NCBI RefSeq assembly: GCF_000422705.1
Contig: NZ_KE383908.1
Location: 94,162-158,161, forward strand
DNA from: Flavobacterium soli DSM 19725
GTDB taxonomy: Bacteria > Bacteroidota > Bacteroidia > Flavobacteriales > Flavobacteriaceae
Reading direction: 5' to 3'
Length of the DNA stretch: 64,000 nt
Under the pieces are notes generated by a model that was not told where the DNA came from, ran no database searches, and saw nothing but the letters and a program-made list of their open reading frames with translations. The translations under genes were made by a program, and so were the position numbers. The stretch's first letter is position 1. Each line of letters begins with the position of its first letter. Of the stretch, positions 9,501 through 17,211 are shown piece by piece.

Positions 9501-11512
9501 CCGGACCGGTAACCTATAATTCGAGCCTAAGTGTCTTTGAAATCCAGAACCTGGCAGCAGGATCCTATGTTTTCAAGGTAGAAAACGAGGGCATCGCCCC
9601 AAATACCACTACCTTTGTCTGTTCAAAAGAATACACAGTCAATTTGCAAGGTATCAACGCCTTTACTAGCATAGACGTTAACGGAGGAGCCGCTGTTGGA
9701 TGCCATGACACCTCTGTCAATTTTGGACTCAATATTAATCCTCCTCTTGGCAGCTCCGTGCTTTGGGATTTTGGTGACGGTGCAACGAACAGTGCAGTTA
9801 CAACCAGAAGGGTTTTCAGCACACCTGATACCACTTATACGATTACTTGCACCATAACGAACGCACTTGGATGTAGTCTGGTATTGAACTCCAGTGTCTA
9901 CATTCCAAAGAAGTGTTTCTTTGGCGATGTGGTAGCAATGCCTGCCGATGCATCAGTATGCAAGAACGAAGCGGTACTCCTGCAATATGTTCCTGAAGAC
10001 GACAACTGTATCGTGGCTTCCTACACTTGGATGAATGAGAATGAACCAGTAGCAGGTGCAGGAAACACCAATACATTGAGTGTCACTTCACCAGGATTCT
10101 ACTGGGTCAAGGTAAACAGCTCCAACGGCTGTACTTACAATACACCGACAAGGATAACCCCTGAATTCAAGCCCCTGCCGGGTATCAAGATCCAAGGACA
10201 GGCACGCTATTGCGAAAACGACCCTATCATCCTTACGGCCGTTACGAATGCCACCAGCATCCAATGGGCCATTGATGGCAGCGTGCAAAGCCAGTTCAAC
10301 AACATGACCGTTGCAGATTTTTCGGGTATGTTTAGTCCTGCTAATTTTGTGATTAGCTGCACCGTGACCGAGGGCGGCTGTTCGAATATCGCCTTGCACA
10401 ATATAACGATAGAGGAATCCATAGTGGACATCCTGGTCGATATTTCCATCCAATGTGATCCCTATCATGTGGTGATTACCGCACAGGCAGTCACCTACAG
10501 CGGGAATCCTGCCCATTACAACTGGAGCAACGGCGAGGTAGGTGAAACCATAGAGGTAAGCGATGGTGGCGTATTCAGTGTGACGGCAACCACCGGCGGA
10601 GGCTGCACGTTTACCAAACAGATCGACGTACCGAGAAGTCCTGAAAATTACATGTGGATCTTCCCTTCAGGCTGTTATACCGACTGCATAAGAGTAGGTA
10701 ACTACCTCATCGGTCCCCTATTGCCACTTGACAGCTGGAGCTGGAACCTAGACGGACAGGCCGATGTATCGGGAGGTGGCTATGCCGATCCCTACACGCT
10801 GAATACCGATGGAGAATACTCGCTGACCATCAATACGGGCGTATGTGACCTTGAATCGGACGTGCTTGATTTTTCTACAGAAAGATGTGAAAAATGCAAG
10901 ATTGAAGGGGTTGATATCAAAGATGTGGTCCGAAATGAGACTAAATACTGTTCGTTCACCCAGACCATCGTGATCTACAGCGGGTACAGCCAGCCCTTCC
11001 AAGTTACCCTCAGTGATCAGGGAGGCAATGTGACCATCATTCCCTCTTCCTTTACCCTGGTGCCGGGACAGAATATCATTCAGGTGACCGTGATCCCACA
11101 AAGCCCCTTCATGGGCGGTATGACCTCTTGGAGGCTACACGGACAAGTACTGGATAGGGATACCTACATCGATTGTGAGTATGTATTCCAGATTGATATC
11201 CCCTACTGTGATGATGTGCAAAGCAGGCCTACTGCCAGCAGCGATGGAAGTACGCCATCTTTCACAACAAGCAACTGTAGCCTGTCTCCAAATCCAACAA
11301 GTGGCACGGTGCAGCTCCACTATGACTTGGGTGTTGCTGAAAGTACTGTGGAACTGTATGACCTTACGGGCCGTATGCTGATCCAAAAGGACCTGACTGC
11401 CAACAAGGGCACCGAGACCCTTGATATCAGCAATTATGCCGATGGGATGTATATTGTTGTCCTTAAAAATGGAAACGAAATCCTGTACCAGCAGAAATTG
11501 ATCATTAAATAA
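6530..11512 (+). CDS. Giant PKD/Ig-repeat T9SS type A surface protein
   Basis: A 1660-residue protein. The signal peptide covers residues 1-31 (KLFLALTFFALFFMGIFSSHAQ). PKD domains are recognisable near residue 185 (FWDFGDGTSS) and near 1080 (LWDFGDGATN), with many Ig-like modules between them marked by recurring Cys and W-x-V motifs. The last ~75 residues form a type A T9SS sorting domain (SLSPNPTSGTVQL, LYDLTGRML, ADGMYIVVLKNG). It is probably a cell-surface or secreted adhesin-like protein. The coding DNA is clearly richer in GC than the neighbouring regions. Its C-terminal domain is almost the same as that of the next gene, suggesting that the sorting domain spread by duplication. Confidence 0.85.
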   Translation: MEQHPFPRQKLFLALTFFALFFMGIFSSHAQTPPGVGLFWDSQVGCQIGIPDDKRFKFLEDIEESECLRVCDLSEVNYELFYLPAGATTTWSVVGGTLLTSANDGCTVLWENVGMGSISMTIALPGSTISKTLCIEKMELPTALFEIPNQTAPDHFVTCSDQLINFTNLSFPNTGSSLIGYFWDFGDGTSSTAFEPTHTYAHEGEYKVRLTVTNACNCKATFEMKVFARRRGFEILCPTVVCEGQSALYTLPFDGVQVCNGNYNWSVVGGQIISQGNGTVEVLWNNVDELGFGYVTFDPQNCDLPCLEPSTIKVPVVLSKGTIQGPTELCLREQARYKLPQWPTTDVQWEIVGNTNNDLAEIMLTDQRNEIIVVPLVPGTLTLRAVYTNTLLGCSGQAEFTISVAPPLEIIGEGNFCENSSGSFTNSANAVVTWILTDDSDAVVATATGTTFNYIFSEPGNYSLAVEAPDFCSADEKSITVIALPEKPDGLNGDTEVCPNAPYPYSVQNPDPNSTYSWMVTNGTVLGSSDGEEVNITFNGTFPATVAVYRKTISPVECVSEPEIIAVQQVPVNAAITASQGSTVCASSIASYKAVQNGTSSLFTDGDSYTWTLSDPTLGSVIDGQGTNEIDVMWNEVSAPTVVTLTLTISKCTLNPAPQFTMQVTINPKTLIQILASENPICAGPLYTVTYTVAATNGVPLSSSDVVTWNLGNGTYTTAAGVFSQSRTFNNTSGTNIDVLITAVIANANGCGTSNTAVWTTTVLPNPPAIATLTSGGNTFCNASEVNSVLTVSSNTTGVLIQWYRNGVLLPGETGTSLTVTSALNFGNYTFRATNPNGCIAVSNVMTIYQQCGTAPGCTTNGVVQNNASLTACGTITLSATATPAPISSEWKVLGTGSENYSISGNILTGAPGLYTLIFEAVYPCVEGGVTKKWESKQVIIPYAPDFSYMTECNANNTFNVNFIDNSNFYAGVSSPQVRFYYKTAGAASFTGPVTYNSSLSVFEIQNLAAGSYVFKVENEGIAPNTTTFVCSKEYTVNLQGINAFTSIDVNGGAAVGCHDTSVNFGLNINPPLGSSVLWDFGDGATNSAVTTRRVFSTPDTTYTITCTITNALGCSLVLNSSVYIPKKCFFGDVVAMPADASVCKNEAVLLQYVPEDDNCIVASYTWMNENEPVAGAGNTNTLSVTSPGFYWVKVNSSNGCTYNTPTRITPEFKPLPGIKIQGQARYCENDPIILTAVTNATSIQWAIDGSVQSQFNNMTVADFSGMFSPANFVISCTVTEGGCSNIALHNITIEESIVDILVDISIQCDPYHVVITAQAVTYSGNPAHYNWSNGEVGETIEVSDGGVFSVTATTGGGCTFTKQIDVPRSPENYMWIFPSGCYTDCIRVGNYLIGPLLPLDSWSWNLDGQADVSGGGYADPYTLNTDGEYSLTINTGVCDLESDVLDFSTERCEKCKIEGVDIKDVVRNETKYCSFTQTIVIYSGYSQPFQVTLSDQGGNVTIIPSSFTLVPGQNIIQVTVIPQSPFMGGMTSWRLHGQVLDRDTYIDCEYVFQIDIPYCDDVQSRPTASSDGSTPSFTTSNCSLSPNPTSGTVQLHYDLGVAESTVELYDLTGRMLIQKDLTANKGTETLDISNYADGMYIVVLKNGNEILYQQKLIIK

Positions 11513-11550
11513 TAATGCGTATATTGTACTATAATTTAACCTACTAACCA

Positions 11551-11580
11551 AGAGGCAGGCACTGCCTGCCTCTTTTTATT
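11551..11580 (+). terminator. Terminator, GAGGCAGGC hairpin
   Basis: A perfect 9-bp stem GAGGCAGGC/GCCTGCCTC with loop ACT is followed by TTTTTATTTT, 38 bases after the stop codon. A near-identical copy stands after the next gene (13030). Confidence 0.9.
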
Positions 11581-11590
11581 TTGCCCCTTT

Positions 11591-12994
11591 ATGAAAAAAA
11601 CTTTACTTCTCTTTTCCTTATTTTTGATACCCTACCTTCCCTATGCACAGTGCTACGAATCACTAACATTTGGAGGAACACACACCGTTGGCCTAAAGTC
11701 TGACGGTACTCTCTGGGGATGGGGACAAGGCGATTGGAGACAATTGGCAACTTCTAACTTTACAGAACCAAATCCAATACAAGTGAGTACACTGACTACT
11801 TGGGATAAAGCCTACACAGGTATTCAGAATACTTTTGCTATCAAGAGCGATGGGACACTGTGGGGAGTAGGAAGTAATATGTATGGATCCTTGGGTGTTG
11901 GCTCCACGACGGAGTACTATTTAGAGTTTCAACAAATTACTACTGCCAATAACTGGACCAAAGTGGCCCCTTCGTACCTCTTTACGCTAGCCTTGAAAGC
12001 TGACGGTACCCTTTGGGCATGGGGCAGGGATGACACCAACCAAACCGGAAATGCACCTGCAACTTCAGAACAGCTTGTTCCTATACAGGTAGGCACTGCC
12101 ACCGACTGGATTGATATCGCAACAGGAACCAACAGTACCGCCTTTGCCCTAAAAGCGGATGGGACACTTTGGGGATGGGGAGCTAATGATGGCTCATTGC
12201 TGGTAGCTTCCTCCAGTGTCTATTCGTTGTCCACACCCACCCAGATTAACCCGGCCAGCGATTGGATCAAGATGAGTGTGGGAGGTTTCCATATCCTGGC
12301 ACAAAAAGAAGACGGCAGCCTTTGGACATGGGGAACAGGACCAGCCAGAGGTATTGGGGAAGAAGCACCTCCTCAGGGAAACATTCCCTACTCGATCAGT
12401 ACCGATGTATGGAAAAGTTTCTCAACAGGAACCAATACATCCTTTGGAATCAAGGCCGATGGTACCCTATGGGCTTGGGGACTTAACACCAATGGACAGC
12501 TGGGGGACGGCACTTCTACAACGCATTATGTTCCCACCCAGATCGGTACAGACACCAACTGGGATAGCGTACACGCCCGTAACTTTGCCACGACAATGGC
12601 CACCAAGACCGATGGGTCTATCTGGTACTGGGGCACCAACTACTATGGGGAGTTCGGCAATGGGACAGATTACAATAGCGTCTATTACACCACCCCACAA
12701 CTGACTCCGGATATCTGTGTGGAGAGCCTGTCTGCTCCTGCTTTTGGAAAAACGGAAATAAGCCTTTATCCCAATCCTGCAAGTGGCACAGTGCAACTGC
12801 AATATGAGTTGGGTGTATCGGACAGTATGATGGAACTGTATGACGTCACTGGACGCGTGTTAGTGCAGCAAAGACTTGATTCCGCTAAGGGTAACGAGAC
12901 CTTTGACATCAGCAACTACTCTGAGGGAATATACATCGTGGTCCTGAAAAACGGAAACAAGGTGCTCTACCAACAGAAATTGATTATTAAATGA
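11591..12994 (+). CDS. RCC1-repeat T9SS type A protein
   Basis: A 467-residue protein. The signal peptide is at residues 1-20 (MKKTLLLFSLFLIPYLPYAQ). At least six RCC1-type blades follow, each with a core like LKSDGTLWGWG (residues about 35-375), predicting a beta-propeller. The C-terminal ~75 residues are a type A sorting domain (LYPNPASGTVQL, LYDVTGRVL, EGIYIVVLKNG) nearly identical to that of the gene before it. Exported by T9SS; the function is unknown, and binding to another surface molecule is the usual guess for such propellers. It has its own terminators on both sides. Confidence 0.85.
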   Translation: MKKTLLLFSLFLIPYLPYAQCYESLTFGGTHTVGLKSDGTLWGWGQGDWRQLATSNFTEPNPIQVSTLTTWDKAYTGIQNTFAIKSDGTLWGVGSNMYGSLGVGSTTEYYLEFQQITTANNWTKVAPSYLFTLALKADGTLWAWGRDDTNQTGNAPATSEQLVPIQVGTATDWIDIATGTNSTAFALKADGTLWGWGANDGSLLVASSSVYSLSTPTQINPASDWIKMSVGGFHILAQKEDGSLWTWGTGPARGIGEEAPPQGNIPYSISTDVWKSFSTGTNTSFGIKADGTLWAWGLNTNGQLGDGTSTTHYVPTQIGTDTNWDSVHARNFATTMATKTDGSIWYWGTNYYGEFGNGTDYNSVYYTTPQLTPDICVESLSAPAFGKTEISLYPNPASGTVQLQYELGVSDSMMELYDVTGRVLVQQRLDSAKGNETFDISNYSEGIYIVVLKNGNKVLYQQKLIIK

Positions 12995-13029
12995 TAGGAA
13001 GTAGGATAACGATGTAACTTACTAACCAA

Positions 13030-13058
13030 GAGGCAGGCACTACCTGCCTCTTTTTAAT
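13030..13058 (+). terminator. Terminator, second copy of GAGGCAGG hairpin
   Basis: The stem GAGGCAGG/CCTGCCTC with a 5-base loop is followed by TTTTTAATTT. It sits the same way between two genes as the copy at 11551, showing that gene plus terminator were duplicated together. Confidence 0.9.
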
Positions 13059-13068
13059 TTGCCTCATC

Positions 13069-13240
13069 ATGAAAAACTTTATTTCTCTTTTCCTTTCTTT
13101 TGATGCCTATCCCTCCTATGCAACTACTATGAATCGCTATGATTTGAAGAAATGCATGGCGTTGGTTTGAAATCTAACGGTAGCTTGTGGTAGCGAGAGT
13201 ATGGTTCGAATCCCTCCTTGTCACGATGCATGTTCTAGTA
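13069..13240 (+). pseudogene. Decayed 5' remnant of an RCC1 gene copy
   Basis: From the ATG at 13069 the DNA closely follows the start of the RCC1 gene at 11591 (signal-peptide region, then the first blade: GVGLKSNGSLW in one frame). It contains frameshifts and stops, and the similarity fades after about 170 bases. The preceding terminator and spacer are also copied. It is therefore a tandem duplicate that has been cut short and degraded. From 13240 to 13620 I see only short repeats (below) and AT-rich DNA. Confidence 0.75.
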
Positions 13241-13256
13241 CAGACTTACATCTGTT

Positions 13257-13320
13257 CCCGAAGCTTCGGGATGAAAGCTAAACACCCTGACCTCTGAATA
13301 CTGAAAACTGAGACTGAACA
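13257..13320. repeat. Palindrome CCCGAAGCTTCGGG plus ACTGAA-type short repeats
   Basis: The 14-bp perfect palindrome at 13257-13270 recurs, with small changes, in intergenic DNA at 44798, 48491, 50270, 56042 and 59372. It is followed by degenerate 10-mers of the type CTGAACACTG (13286-13324), the same family as the long tandem array at 60386. Function unknown. Confidence 0.7.
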
Positions 13321-13623
13321 CTGAATTTTAGTAAAAATAACAGCTCTGACAGCTAAAATACTTTTTTATTAGATTGTAAAGACTGTATTGTTCTTTGCAA
13401 ACGATAAATCCATTTGCAAAAACGCATTATAATAGCGTTCAACATTTCTCTTCACCAGCCCAAGAATAATTTAATCCTATTTTTAAGAGGGTTCACAAAG
13501 TTATTAAGATCGGAGGCAGACCGTTTCTAATTAAGCACAGAATCTAAAAAAATCACCTTCACTTCCATAGTCTACAAAAAAATAGGAAAGTAGATCCAAA
13601 GGGTCAAAAAGATTGCAAAGAAC

Positions 13624-13668
13624 AGGTAAAACTACCTATAATGATATGTAGTTTAAATTTTAGATTTG
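13624..13668 (+). promoter_or_regulatory. Operator and promoter of haem lipoprotein gene
   Basis: The perfect inverted repeat AGGTA-AAAC-TACCT (13624-13637) is followed, after 23 bases, by TAGATTTG (13661-13668), a full match to TAnnTTTG. The region between is almost the same as at 17054. The leader to the start codon at 13957 is about 290 bases, long and AT-rich, with no gene seen in it. Confidence 0.75.
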
Positions 13669-13956
13669 TATAGCCGAAATGACAAAAAAACAACAACTAT
13701 ACATTTGAATTATTGATAGTTAGACCTAATAACATCTAACTTTTCAACCAGTTGCATAAGTTAGTCAAAAAAATTTAAGTGTCCAATTAACAGACTAAAC
13801 TAAATTTTAAAAACGAGTAGTATCAAAAAAACTTAGGCGTTCTGAATAAAATATAAACAAACAGATTATTTCTACCACATGCACTATAAAATAATACAAA
13901 CTCATTTCAAAACATTTTCAAAAAGCATTTAATCAACTAAACAAATACAATAAATT

Positions 13957-15375
13957 ATGAAAAAAATGAAAAACCTAGTGGGTCTATTAATAGTACTTTT
14001 AATAGTAGCCCTATCCTGTAAAGATCCTAAAAATGAAAAAGTAGGAGAAGATCAAAAAGCGGAAACCTATGTAAAGCAAAATGAAGATGGCACCTGCTTG
14101 GCTGATTCCGCCTGGTTTCATGTTGACCCTATTTCTGGAAAAAGAAAAACACCAGCACCTCTGGAAGATAGCACTAGTGTTTTTGGAAATAATGCCACCG
14201 TTTCCAATTGCGATTTTCATCAATGGTCTTGGCAAAAATTCCTTTGGTTAACTAATGATGTTTCTGGTCATCCATTATTTTTAGATAGCCTGTTTCAAGT
14301 TAGCACTCAGACAGTGCGTATTCCTACTACGGACAAAAAAATTGTTTTGACTTCGGCAGACAAGAATCAGGCAACAGGAGACGTTCTAAATACCAATAAG
14401 ACTTTTAGTTCTAACAATGTTAGTTATCCTGTTTACTATTCCATCCATGTCAACGAAACTTTATACACTAGCATTTGGAAGTATGCTAAGATGAACAAAA
14501 GCGATTACACAACGGCAACCTTCCCGGTAGGTTCATTAGAGTTAAAGATAGCGTGGGTAAATGCCGATGCCATTCAGGACACTAGTTCCTACTTTGTAAC
14601 AAATGCCGTTGTAGAAGGAAAAGATACAAAAATTGCCCTACTAGGAATGCACGTTGTAGGTATTGTTTATAATCATCCCGAATTTATATGGGCTACTTTT
14701 GAACATAATGATCTCGTTCCTTATTACGATTGGAATGCTACCACTACATCTGATGTTCCTGTTACCTCAAAAACAAACAAACTCTTATTCAATTCTAACG
14801 CAACAGCTACCATTGCAAATATTACAAGTAATGGCCCTAACGCGGATAGTACAAATGTCTTTGCTGTCAACCAATATGGTGTTCCACGTCAACCAGGCAA
14901 TACTTTCCTTGAAACTAGCCAAGAAGAACCTACAAATTACAACAACATCGATGCTATCAATACAGATGTACATGCACAACTAACCGATATTTGGAAAAAT
15001 TATTTTTACAATGGTTCTATTTGGATTAATACTGAAAACTATGATTATCCTACACAACAAGCCCAATTATTAGTTGCATTAGGTGATTCCTTAAGATATC
15101 CAGCACCTGGTAAATTGCCAAGAGGTTCTGTTGCTACTTATAATATTACAATGGAAACTTATGAGCAACTTGGCTTTACCGCTACAAGTATTCACGATCA
15201 GAATGTAGCGGGTATGGGTAACTGTTTTTCTTGTCATTCTGCCAGCAGAGGTTCTTCTTTAAACATTAGCCATATCTTTAATGGAGCCGTTGATTACAAA
15301 AATAACCTTACTACTAAACAAACAAAACAAAAACATCTAAAAGAAATAAAAGCATTTATAAAAAAAATGAAATAG
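13957..15375 (+). CDS. Mono-haem cytochrome-c-like lipoprotein
   Basis: A 472-residue protein with a lipoprotein signal (LIVLLIVALSC, lipid-carrying Cys21), so it is exported and membrane-anchored. One c-type haem site CFSCH is at residues 423-427, near the C-terminus, within GNCFSCHSASRG; the long middle part is not recognisable. It could pass electrons to or from an extracytoplasmic partner or sense redox state. It stands at the head of the CTQ-oxidase region under the shared operator, but the oxidase itself has no signal peptide. A direct electron-transfer partnership would therefore need explanation. The 180-base gap to the next gene has no clear terminator, so co-transcription is possible. 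Confidence 0.7.
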   Translation: MKKMKNLVGLLIVLLIVALSCKDPKNEKVGEDQKAETYVKQNEDGTCLADSAWFHVDPISGKRKTPAPLEDSTSVFGNNATVSNCDFHQWSWQKFLWLTNDVSGHPLFLDSLFQVSTQTVRIPTTDKKIVLTSADKNQATGDVLNTNKTFSSNNVSYPVYYSIHVNETLYTSIWKYAKMNKSDYTTATFPVGSLELKIAWVNADAIQDTSSYFVTNAVVEGKDTKIALLGMHVVGIVYNHPEFIWATFEHNDLVPYYDWNATTTSDVPVTSKTNKLLFNSNATATIANITSNGPNADSTNVFAVNQYGVPRQPGNTFLETSQEEPTNYNNIDAINTDVHAQLTDIWKNYFYNGSIWINTENYDYPTQQAQLLVALGDSLRYPAPGKLPRGSVATYNITMETYEQLGFTATSIHDQNVAGMGNCFSCHSASRGSSLNISHIFNGAVDYKNNLTTKQTKQKHLKEIKAFIKKMK

Positions 15376-15555
15376 CCTATTCAAAAACCTATTCTGCCCT
15401 TTTTATACATAAATAAAAAAACATTAAATAGCCATTAACAACAAGATGTATTACAACCATCAAAATTATTTAGTTACAATGTGCACTAGAATCGGTAGAA
15501 GCAATTATTATTTCAAAGCACCAACAAGTCGAACACTCAAATAAACTTTACTTTT

Positions 15556-16941
15556 ATGAATCAAACGAACACCACGGCAACAGGTAGCTCTAGAGTGCAA
15601 CATCTTGGAGGTTGGCTACCTCGCAATCCACAGGTAATAGAACAATGGACACAAAAAGTAATGAAATTGGCAAAACGCAATCCAAAACCGTTACTTCCTG
15701 AAATTGCTACTTTCAAGGAGATGGTTTATTCCGATCCTGTTTTGTATGCCAATGTACAAGGTATGTTTTCTGAAGCTCATCATTTAAAAAGAACAACACC
15801 ACTCGATTGGGAACCAGAACCCATCAACTTTGAAGATTTTATTATCTTATTGAATGCTATCATGTATACTGCACCCGAGGCTTATCAGACAGGTGCACTA
15901 GGCAATCAATCCCCAGCTGGGATGATTGGTTTTCCAATTAATGCCCTACTTGCATGGCCGATGGCAACCAATTATGGCTACGATGTCTTCTCAAATGCAT
16001 TGGTAAATCAGCAATTCAAGAAAATTCTGAACTATTGGTCTACTTTTTTAGTAAGTCCCGATTCACGTTATGTATTGATAGAAAATGATCCCGCTGAAGA
16101 TGTTATTGCTTGGTTGAGTCCAAAAGCACAGAAAGAAATGCTTCAAGTAGCGAAATCTGCTTTAGGTGTGGAACCCAATCCCATTTCACAAGACGCTACT
16201 TTTTCAGAAGTATTTCAATGTAATCCAAATGATCCCTACTATGGTTTTAAAAGTTGGGATGATTTCTTCACGCGTTTATTCTGCGAAAGCGTACGTCCTG
16301 TAACAGCACCCGATAATGATGCTATTATTGTAAATGCCTGTGAATCGGCTCCCTTGCAAATAGCGAAAAATGTGGCGCTTTCCGATAAATTTTGGTTGAA
16401 AGGGCAGCCTTATTCTTTGGAGAATATGTTAAACTTTGATGCGTTAACACCTCAATTTGAAGGAGGAACCGTATATCAAGCCTTTTTGAGTGCTTTGAGT
16501 TATCACCGTTGGCACAGTCCAGTAAACGGAACTATTGTAAAAGCTTATGTGGTAAACGGTTCATATTACCTTGAAAATTTGGATCAAGGATTTTACAATC
16601 CGGATGGACCAGATGCTGCAGGTCCTAATAACTCACAGGCTTTCCTAACAGCCGTAGCAACCCGTGCTGTAATTTTTATTCAGGCAGACAATGCAAATAT
16701 CGGTTTGATGTGTGTGATGCCTGTTGGAATGGCAGAAGTATCTAGTTGTGAAATTACGGTAAAGGCAGGTCAGAAAGTAAAAAAAGGAGATGAACTTGGA
16801 ATGTTCCATTTTGGAGGCTCTACCCATTGTTTGATTTTCCGCCCAGGTGTAAAATTAGACTTCAACTACTATGAAAACATGGGATTAGATGCTCCTGATA
16901 ACATTCGCGTGAATACACAAATTGCAACGGTTTTACCTTAA
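15556..16941 (+). CDS. Pyruvoyl decarboxylase of the PSD family (PsiD-like)
   Basis: A 461-residue protein. Residues about 18-160 match the N-terminal extension found in soluble phosphatidylserine-decarboxylase relatives such as fungal PsiD (GWLPRNPQVIEQW). The catalytic part has YHRWHSPVNG (316-325) and the self-cleavage site GGSTH with Ser422 as the predicted pyruvoyl precursor. There is no membrane segment. The PsiD branch decarboxylates aromatic amino acids rather than phosphatidylserine, so an amino-acid decarboxylase is the better guess, though classical PSD activity is not excluded. Its position before the CTQ oxidase suggests that it makes the amine which the oxidase then consumes (inference). 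Confidence 0.75.
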   Translation: MNQTNTTATGSSRVQHLGGWLPRNPQVIEQWTQKVMKLAKRNPKPLLPEIATFKEMVYSDPVLYANVQGMFSEAHHLKRTTPLDWEPEPINFEDFIILLNAIMYTAPEAYQTGALGNQSPAGMIGFPINALLAWPMATNYGYDVFSNALVNQQFKKILNYWSTFLVSPDSRYVLIENDPAEDVIAWLSPKAQKEMLQVAKSALGVEPNPISQDATFSEVFQCNPNDPYYGFKSWDDFFTRLFCESVRPVTAPDNDAIIVNACESAPLQIAKNVALSDKFWLKGQPYSLENMLNFDALTPQFEGGTVYQAFLSALSYHRWHSPVNGTIVKAYVVNGSYYLENLDQGFYNPDGPDAAGPNNSQAFLTAVATRAVIFIQADNANIGLMCVMPVGMAEVSSCEITVKAGQKVKKGDELGMFHFGGSTHCLIFRPGVKLDFNYYENMGLDAPDNIRVNTQIATVLP

Positions 16942-16974
16942 AACAATATTTTTTTACGCTATAACTAAAGTAAA

Positions 16975-17008
16975 GGCTGTTCAGTAGTAACTGGGCAGTC
17001 TTTTTTGT
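16975..17008 (+). terminator. Terminator after decarboxylase
   Basis: The hairpin GGCTGTTCAGT-agta-ACTGGGCAGTC (with G-U pairs) is followed by TTTTTT. It separates the decarboxylase from the CTQ oxidase, which has its own promoter just downstream. Confidence 0.8.
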
Positions 17009-17053
17009 TTGTTTAAGTTTTAATGGTTAATAAATCATTTTTTCCTAAAAAAC

Positions 17054-17098
17054 AGGTAAAACTACCTATACTGATGTGCCGTTTAAATTTTAGATTTG
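17054..17098 (+). promoter_or_regulatory. Operator and promoter of catalase-LodA fusion
   Basis: The perfect inverted repeat AGGTA-AAAC-TACCT (17054-17067), 23 bases, then TAGATTTG (17091-17098). Spacing is identical to the sites at 1256 and 13624. The predicted start of transcription is about 110 bases before the ATG. Confidence 0.75.
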
Positions 17099-17211
17099 TC
17101 AAGATGTACTACCAATAGTGGCTAACCATTGTGCCATTTTGGTTGTCATAGTAACCGATAATACATGCGATTTACCTACTAAATGGCTTAACAAACCAAT
17201 AATTACTAAAT

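Noticed and set aside
13203..13214. GGTTCGAATCCC, which looks like a tRNA T-loop
   Set aside because: The flanking bases do not pair as a T-stem, and the stretch falls in the decayed RCC1 copy, where it reads as part of a blade. No tRNA body is present.
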